Source: an uncultured Caulobacteraceae bacterium (GTDB taxonomy: Bacteria; Pseudomonadota; Alphaproteobacteria; Caulobacterales; Caulobacteraceae). From it: DNA of 8,265 nt. Below are positions 4,563 to 8,265 of this stretch, piece after piece. Each line of letters starts with the position of its first letter. The stretch's first letter is position 1. The position numbers were made by a program, and so were the translations under genes. The DNA lies in contig CALEOQ010000592.1 of the NCBI GenBank assembly GCA_937910255.1, positions 1-8,265 of the forward strand, in the 5' to 3' direction. The notes below the pieces were generated by a model. The model saw only the letters and a program-made list of their open reading frames with translations, was not told the DNA's origin and made no database searches.

Positions 4563-6422
4563 ATGGCCACTGAAGCAAGCGGACTGAGCCTGGGCCACGC
4601 CGTGGTTCTGCTGGGGGCGGCGGTCATCGCCGTGCCGCTGTTTCGCCGGCTGCAGCTGGGCTCGGTGCTGGGCTATCTGGCGGCGGGCCTGCTGATCGGC
4701 CCCTTCGGCCTGGCCTTCATCTCCGAGCCCGAGACCATCCTGCATGTGGCCGAGCTCGGCGTGGTGATGTTCCTGTTCATCATCGGCCTGGAGATGCGGC
4801 CGGCCAAGCTGTGGAACCTGCGGCGGGAGATCTTCGGCCTTGGCGCGGCCCAGGTCCTGGTCTGCGCCGCCCTGCTCTCGGGTCTGGGCGTCCTGGCCGG
4901 CCTGCCCCTGGTCGCCGCGGTGATCGGGGCCAGCGGCTTTGTGCTGTCGTCCACCGCCGTGATCATGAAGATGCTGGACGAGCGCGGCCAGACCAACAGC
5001 CCCGCCGGTCAGCGGGCGGTTTCGATCCTGCTGCTGGAAGACCTGGCCGTGGTTCCCCTGCTGGCCCTGGTGGCTGTGCTGGCCTCGCTGTCGGGTCAGG
5101 CCGTGGAGGCCGCCCGGCCAGTCTGGCTCTCCATCCTCATGGCGGTCGGAACCCTGACGGCCCTGCTGGCGGCCGGGCGTTGGCTGCTCAACCCCTTCTT
5201 TGGCCTGCTGGCGCGAACAGGGGCGAGGGAGATCATGACGGCCGCAGCCCTGCTGGTGGTGCTGGGGTCGGCCATGTTCCTCGACTGGGGCGGTCTTTCC
5301 ATGGCCATGGGCGCCTTCATGGCCGGCGTCTTGCTCTCGGAATCCACCTTCCGCCACCAGCTGGAGGCCGACATCGAGCCCTTCCGCGGCATCCTGCTCG
5401 GCCTGTTCTTCATCAGCGTCGGCATGTCCCTCAACCTCGCCGTGGTCGCGGAGTCCTGGGCGCTGATCGCCGGAGGAGTGCTGGCCTTCATGGTCATCAA
5501 GGCGGCGGGCATCTACGCCGTCGCCCGCCTGTTCCGGGCCAGTCCCCGGGAGTCGATCGAGCGGGCGGCCCTGTTTGCGCAAGGGGGCGAGTTCGCCTTT
5601 GTCCTCTATGGCGCGGCCCTCGCCGGCGGCGTGATCGATGCGCGCATCAGCGCCATCATGACCGCCATCGTCATCCTCTCCATGGCGCTGACCCCCGTGG
5701 TGATCATCCTGCTGGATCGCCTGACGCCCCGGCTGAAGCTCTCCATGGATGGGATCGAAGAGGCCAATGGCCTGCAGGGCCAGATCCTGCTGATCGGCTT
5801 TGGCCGCTTCAGCCAGGTGGTCAGCCAGCCCCTGCTGGCCCGCGGCTTCGAGATCGCACTGATCGAGAACGATGTGGAGATGATCCAGGCCGCCGGCAAT
5901 TTCGGCTTCAAGGTCTATTACGGGGACGGCGCGCGCCTCGATGTGCTGCGGGCCTCAGGCGCCGAGACCGCCGAGGCGATCATGATCGGCGTCGACAAGC
6001 CCGAGGTGGCCGACCACATCGTCGAGCTGGTGAAATCGGAATTCCCCCACGCCAAGCTGTTCGTGCGGGCCTATGACCGCGGCCACTCCATGCGCCTGAC
6101 CAAGGCCGGGGTGGATTTCCAGATCCGCGAAACCTTCGAGTCGGCCGTCGCCATGGGCGAGCGCCTGCTGCTGGACCTGGGCGTCGAGCCCGAAGCGGCC
6201 GCCGAGACCATGGCCGAGGTGCGCCGCAGCGACGAAGAGCGGTTCGAGGCGCAGCTGGTCGGCGGCATCGAGGCCGGCCGCGGCATGATGCGCGGCAACA
6301 TGGTGACCCCGCAGCCGACGCCCTTCTCCAAGCCCCGCCGCGAGGCCCAGGCGATCAATCCCGAAGCCGCCGGCCTCATCGCCGACAAGGCGGCAAACCG
6401 CGAGGCCGAGCCGACCGCCTGA
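4563..6422 (+). CDS. KefB/KefC-type CPA2 cation/proton antiporter with RCK domain
   Basis: A 619-residue inner-membrane protein, close to the usual length of Kef proteins. Residues about 10-388 are an Na_H_Exchanger domain with roughly 12 membrane segments, including GYLAAGLLIGPFGL (37-50), SSTAVIMKMLDERGQTNS (129-146), the transport-core LLLEDLAVVPLL (156-167) and QGGEFAFVLYGAAL (340-353). Residues about 405-520 are a TrkA-N/RCK nucleotide-binding domain opening with GQILLIGFGRFSQVV. It is expected to exchange K+ (or Na+) for H+. In E. coli KefC, glutathione contacts R416, R516 and N551; by my remembered alignment these are Q422, R522 and D557 here, so classical glutathione gating is doubtful. 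The C-terminal tail (about 575-619) is polar and probably disordered. No KefF/KefG-like subunit lies nearby, though a flavoprotein precedes it. Long minus-strand open frames over this gene are GC-driven shadows. Confidence 0.93.
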   Translation: MATEASGLSLGHAVVLLGAAVIAVPLFRRLQLGSVLGYLAAGLLIGPFGLAFISEPETILHVAELGVVMFLFIIGLEMRPAKLWNLRREIFGLGAAQVLVCAALLSGLGVLAGLPLVAAVIGASGFVLSSTAVIMKMLDERGQTNSPAGQRAVSILLLEDLAVVPLLALVAVLASLSGQAVEAARPVWLSILMAVGTLTALLAAGRWLLNPFFGLLARTGAREIMTAAALLVVLGSAMFLDWGGLSMAMGAFMAGVLLSESTFRHQLEADIEPFRGILLGLFFISVGMSLNLAVVAESWALIAGGVLAFMVIKAAGIYAVARLFRASPRESIERAALFAQGGEFAFVLYGAALAGGVIDARISAIMTAIVILSMALTPVVIILLDRLTPRLKLSMDGIEEANGLQGQILLIGFGRFSQVVSQPLLARGFEIALIENDVEMIQAAGNFGFKVYYGDGARLDVLRASGAETAEAIMIGVDKPEVADHIVELVKSEFPHAKLFVRAYDRGHSMRLTKAGVDFQIRETFESAVAMGERLLLDLGVEPEAAAETMAEVRRSDEERFEAQLVGGIEAGRGMMRGNMVTPQPTPFSKPRREAQAINPEAAGLIADKAANREAEPTA

Positions 6423-6464
6423 GGGCGTCGGCCTGCGGCCGTGGCTTGCGGGCGCCACCTGCGC

Positions 6465-6494
6465 TATGGGGGCGTTAACCCATTTCACCCCATA
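6465..6494. promoter_or_regulatory. Inverted repeat upstream of bolA
   Basis: TATGGGG (6465-6471) and CCCCATA (6488-6494) are perfect 7-base arms with a 16-base loop, ending 27 bases before the bolA start. The loop holds GTTAACCCAT, close to a CtrA half-site (TTAACCAT) with one extra base. It may be an operator or a leader hairpin. The surrounding gap of about 100 bases after the antiporter gene shows no clear -35/-10 pair. Confidence 0.4.
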
Positions 6495-6521
6495 AACCCT
6501 GTTGGAAGAGAGCGTGCGCCC

Positions 6522-6755
6522 ATGCCCATGACCCAGGCCGATCTGGAAACCTCCCTGCGCGAGGCCTTTCCCGACGCCCAGATCGCGATCGAAGACCTCG
6601 CCGGCGACGGCGACCACTATCGCGCGCGCATCGTCTCGGCCGCCTTCCAGGGCCTGCCGCGGGTGCGTCAGCACCAGCTCGTCTATGCCGCTCTGAAGGG
6701 CAAGATGGGCGGCGAACTGCACGCGCTGGCCCTTGAGACCTCGGTTCCAGGCTAG
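6522..6755 (+). CDS. bolA: BolA family protein
   Basis: A 77-residue protein of the BolA/IbaG family, which has a class II KH-like fold. It usually pairs with a monothiol CGFS glutaredoxin to hold a glutathione-ligated [2Fe-2S] cluster, acting in iron-sulfur trafficking and in some species in transcription. The family core is visible: DHYRARIVSAAFQGLPRVRQ, then HQLVYAALKGKMGGELHALALET. The invariant histidine of the C-terminal part is H67 (ELHALAL), and H24-type position is D40-H41-Y in the loop. Start: ATG at 6522 (GGAAGAG about 9 bases upstream); a second ATG at 6528 is possible, and a longer frame from 6441 lacks family similarity. It lies 12 bases ahead of the AKR-like gene, so they are co-transcribed, with grxD downstream. 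Confidence 0.92.
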   Translation: MPMTQADLETSLREAFPDAQIAIEDLAGDGDHYRARIVSAAFQGLPRVRQHQLVYAALKGKMGGELHALALETSVPG

Positions 6756-6767
6756 GGCGGAGAGGCC

Positions 6768-7655
6768 ATGCGCTACCGGCCGTTCGGCATATCGGGCAAG
6801 GCGGTCTCGGCGCTGAGCCTCCTGCTGCGCGACACCGGCCGCAGCCAGGCCCCTAGCGCCTGGCGGACGCTGGCCGTCTGCGCCATGGAATGCGGCATCA
6901 ACGCCTTTGAACTCGAAGCCGGTGTGGCCCCGCTGGCCGCGGGCTTCCGGGACGCCCTGGGCGCGGTCGAGCGCCGCCTGCTGTTCGTCGCCTGGCGGAT
7001 CATCGGCGATGGCCGCACCCCCACCGATGCGCGCTACCTGCAGGACGCCGTCCGCGAAGGCCTGAACCAGACCGGCGCCGGCTATTTCGACCTGCTGACC
7101 CTGGACGAGGCCGCCTATGCGACCCTGACGCCGGAGGGCGCCGCGACCCTGGACGATCTCCGCGCCGCCGGCCTCGCCCTGCAGATCGGCGTGGCCGGCG
7201 TCGGCGCCCTGGTGGATCAGGCGGTCGCCACCGGCGCCTTCGACGCGCTGGCCTCGCCGTTCAACCTGACCTCGGGGTGGCATATCCGCCGCCGGATCCG
7301 CGAGGCGGCCCACCTCAACATGTCGATCACCGGCTTCGACGCCTTTCCGCCGGAGCTGTGCCGCCCGCCCGCCCAGATCGCGGCCAAGACGGCGCTGTTC
7401 CGCCGCGCAGGGCCGAGCGCGGCCACGGTCGGCGTCTATGCCTTCCTGCACGAGACTCGCAACTGGGCGGCCGACGAGCTCTGCCTCGCCTACGCCCTCA
7501 CCGAGCCGGCCCTGGCCTGCGTCCAGATCGAGGCCCACCGCCCCGAGGTGATCGAGCGCCTGGCCGCCGTGCCCGACCGCGAACTGCCCACGGGCCTCGC
7601 CGCCCAGATCGAAATGGCGCGGATCGACACGCCGGCTGACGCCCGCTCGGCGTGA
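6768..7655 (+). CDS. Aldo/keto reductase-like protein lacking the catalytic tetrad
   Basis: A 295-residue protein with clear aldo/keto reductase landmarks: N-terminal MRYRPFGISGKAVSAL, CAMECGINAFELEAG (38-52) in place of the usual GINFxDTAxxYG, GLNQTGAGYFDLLTLDEA (98-115) in place of LxxLgxdYiDLyxlH, LRAAGLALQIGVAG (131-144) in place of gkiraiGvSn, and a C-terminal ALTEPALACVQIEAHRPEVIERLAA. Canonical Asp50, Tyr55, Lys84 and His117 (AKR1 numbering) align with E48, V53, R77 and D113, so hydride-transfer catalysis by the classical mechanism is not expected. The C-terminal cofactor-binding segment is also weak. The frame is intact with normal codon use, so it is a maintained gene. GGAG at 6759-6762 serves as ribosome binding site. 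Its place between bolA and grxD suggests a scaffold or regulatory partner (inference). A reductase with altered chemistry is the alternative. Confidence 0.8.
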   Translation: MRYRPFGISGKAVSALSLLLRDTGRSQAPSAWRTLAVCAMECGINAFELEAGVAPLAAGFRDALGAVERRLLFVAWRIIGDGRTPTDARYLQDAVREGLNQTGAGYFDLLTLDEAAYATLTPEGAATLDDLRAAGLALQIGVAGVGALVDQAVATGAFDALASPFNLTSGWHIRRRIREAAHLNMSITGFDAFPPELCRPPAQIAAKTALFRRAGPSAATVGVYAFLHETRNWAADELCLAYALTEPALACVQIEAHRPEVIERLAAVPDRELPTGLAAQIEMARIDTPADARSA

Positions 7656-7662
7656 GCGGCTA

Positions 7663-7691
7663 TTGACCGGGGCGCGTCGCCTCCCTAGCTC
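7663..7691 (+). promoter_or_regulatory. Possible internal promoter for grxD
   Basis: TTGACC (7663-7668) and TAGCTC (7686-7691) are separated by 17 bases in the 75-base gap before grxD. The -35 matches consensus at five of six positions; the -10 is poor. If real, it allows grxD and the thioesterase gene to be expressed apart from bolA. Confidence 0.35.
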
Positions 7692-7730
7692 TGTGCCTCA
7701 AGACTCTGATCCCATCGAAAGGCCGTTCCC

Positions 7731-8072
7731 ATGAGCGAGGCCATGACCGATCCCGCCCACGACTTCATCGCCAAGACCCTGAAGGACCATCAGGTGGTCC
7801 TGTTCATGAAGGGCGTGCCCGAGCAGCCCCGCTGCGGCTTCTCCGGCCTGGTGGTGCAGATCCTCGACCATCTCGGCGTGGACTTCGTCGGCGTCGACGT
7901 GCTGCAGGACGACGGCCTGCGGGACGGGATCAAGACCTATACCGACTGGCCGACCATCCCGCAGCTCTATGTGAAGGGCGAATTCGTCGGCGGCGCCGAC
8001 ATTGTCCGCGAGATGTTCCAGAACGGCGAGTTGAAGCCCTTCCTCAGCCAGCAGGGCGTCCTGGCTGCGTGA
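7731..8072 (+). CDS. grxD: Monothiol glutaredoxin, CGFS type (Grx4/GrxD)
   Basis: A 113-residue single-domain class II glutaredoxin. The active-site CGFS is C35-G-F-S38 in PRCGFSGLVVQIL. The glutathione-binding elements are present: K27 in VVLFMKGVP, WPTIPQLYVKGEFVGGADI at 73-91 with the cis-proline TIP and the GG-x-D loop. Proteins of this type bind a [2Fe-2S] cluster with two glutathiones as a homodimer or with BolA, and pass it to target apoproteins; they are poor general disulfide reductases. Start: ATG at 7731 with GAAAGG 8 bases upstream; an ATG at 7743 is an alternative that would remove four residues. The stop overlaps the start of the next gene by four bases (GTGA). Its BolA partner is encoded two genes upstream. 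Confidence 0.95.
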   Translation: MSEAMTDPAHDFIAKTLKDHQVVLFMKGVPEQPRCGFSGLVVQILDHLGVDFVGVDVLQDDGLRDGIKTYTDWPTIPQLYVKGEFVGGADIVREMFQNGELKPFLSQQGVLAA

Positions 8073-8171
8073 GCCGGGCCTTCGAGCCCCCGCCCGGGCG
8101 CCAGGTCTTCTCCCGCCGTTTCACGCCGCGCGCCGCTGACATCGACGCCAACGGCCCTGTGAACAATGTGG
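8069..8171 (+). CDS. Hotdog (4HBT-type) acyl-CoA thioesterase, 3'-truncated
   Basis: A frame opening with GTG that overlaps the grxD stop reads 34 codons before the adapter: MSRAFEPPPGRQVF, then SRRFTPRAADIDANGPVNNV. The last stretch matches the start of 4-hydroxybenzoyl-CoA/acyl-CoA thioesterases, whose motif is D-x-D-x-x-G-H-V-N-N-V. The active-site-region histidine is read here as proline (codon 30, 8156-8158), one base (CAT to CCT) from the expected residue and only 14 bases from the adapter, so a read error is likely. The four-base overlap implies translational coupling to grxD. The rest of the gene lies beyond the contig. Confidence 0.75.
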
Positions 8172-8229
8172 AGATCGGAAGTGCGTCGCGCAGGGACAGC
8201 GTGTAGATCTCGTTTGGCGCCCTACCCTT
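8172..8229 (-). other. Reverse complement of Illumina P5 adapter (assembly artefact)
   Basis: Starting with AGATCGGAAG, these 58 bases follow the reverse complement of the P5/universal adapter with about 11 mismatches, increasing toward the end, as expected for a read losing quality after running through its insert. Minus-strand translation gives the contaminant peptide YTLSLRDALPI. Genomic sequence stops at 8171. Confidence 0.95.
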
Positions 8230-8265
8230 CAAAACAGAACTACACACGCCTTCATTCTCCTTCCC
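8230..8265. other. Non-genomic noise tail at right contig end
   Basis: AC-rich sequence following the adapter copy, with no recognisable feature. It corresponds in position to the poly-A/noise part of a read-through read. Confidence 0.75.

Noticed and set aside
4458..5582. 374-codon minus-strand open frame over the antiporter gene
   Set aside because: Composition dominated by Gln, Gly, His and Asp repeats, no family resemblance, and entirely antisense to conserved membrane-domain codons.
6429..6441. CGGCC-TGC-GGCCG hairpin after the antiporter gene as a terminator
   Set aside because: A five-base-pair stem without a T tract is common in DNA of this GC content.
5955..7538. 527-codon open frame on the minus strand across the antiporter end, bolA and the AKR-like gene
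   Set aside because: It spans three well-supported plus-strand genes and an intergenic gap, is low-complexity and rich in Gly, Ala, Arg and His, and shows no domain. It is a GC-rich antisense shadow.
8044..8247. 67-codon minus-strand open frame containing the peptide YTLSLRDALPI
   Set aside because: Its N-terminal half is translated adapter and the rest is antisense to grxD and the thioesterase start.

Overview
The window is one assembled contig, probably metagenomic, with sequencing adapter left on both ends. Genomic sequence runs from about 124 to 8171. High GC, codon use, the BolA/CGFS-glutaredoxin pair and an intergenic TAGAG-type repeat point to an Alphaproteobacterium. Caulobacterales (Caulobacter/Phenylobacterium-like) is my best guess, but it rests on gene flavour and not on a marker gene.

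Layout. 1-123: a noise tail, a run of ten T and an Illumina P5 adapter copy. 125-589: 3' part of an AraC-family regulator. 658-1794: an exported SxxK serine hydrolase (beta-lactamase fold). 1792-1861: a palindromic interspersed-repeat-like element. 1856-2047: a minus-strand remnant of a second AraC regulator. 2066-2101: a promoter whose -10 box forms one arm of a perfect palindrome, driving a class I SAM-dependent methyltransferase (2120-2899). 2934-2969: a strong hairpin shared by the convergent methyltransferase and Rrf2 genes. 2966-3418 (minus): an Rrf2-family regulator with a single cysteine, divergent from a thioredoxin-reductase-like flavoprotein with a CPYC centre (3553-4449). 4563-6422: a KefB/KefC-type CPA2 cation/proton antiporter with an RCK domain. 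6522-8171: bolA, an aldo/keto-reductase-like gene without the catalytic tetrad, grxD (CGFS glutaredoxin) and the first 34 codons of a hotdog thioesterase. 8172-8265: reverse complement of the same P5 adapter plus a noise tail.

How the genes may work together. From 2966 onward most genes have a thiol/redox theme: an Rrf2 regulator next to a dithiol flavoprotein, a Kef-type antiporter (glutathione-gated in E. coli), and BolA with its usual partner, the monothiol glutaredoxin, which together bind a glutathione-ligated [2Fe-2S] cluster. The most unusual element is the AKR-fold protein between bolA and grxD: all four canonical catalytic positions (Asp, Tyr, Lys, His) are replaced, so it looks like a pseudoenzyme in the BolA-Grx4 operon. 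The Kef protein also appears to have lost two of the three glutathione-contacting residues known in E. coli KefC. I see no CRISPR array, insertion sequence, prophage gene, tRNA or rRNA.
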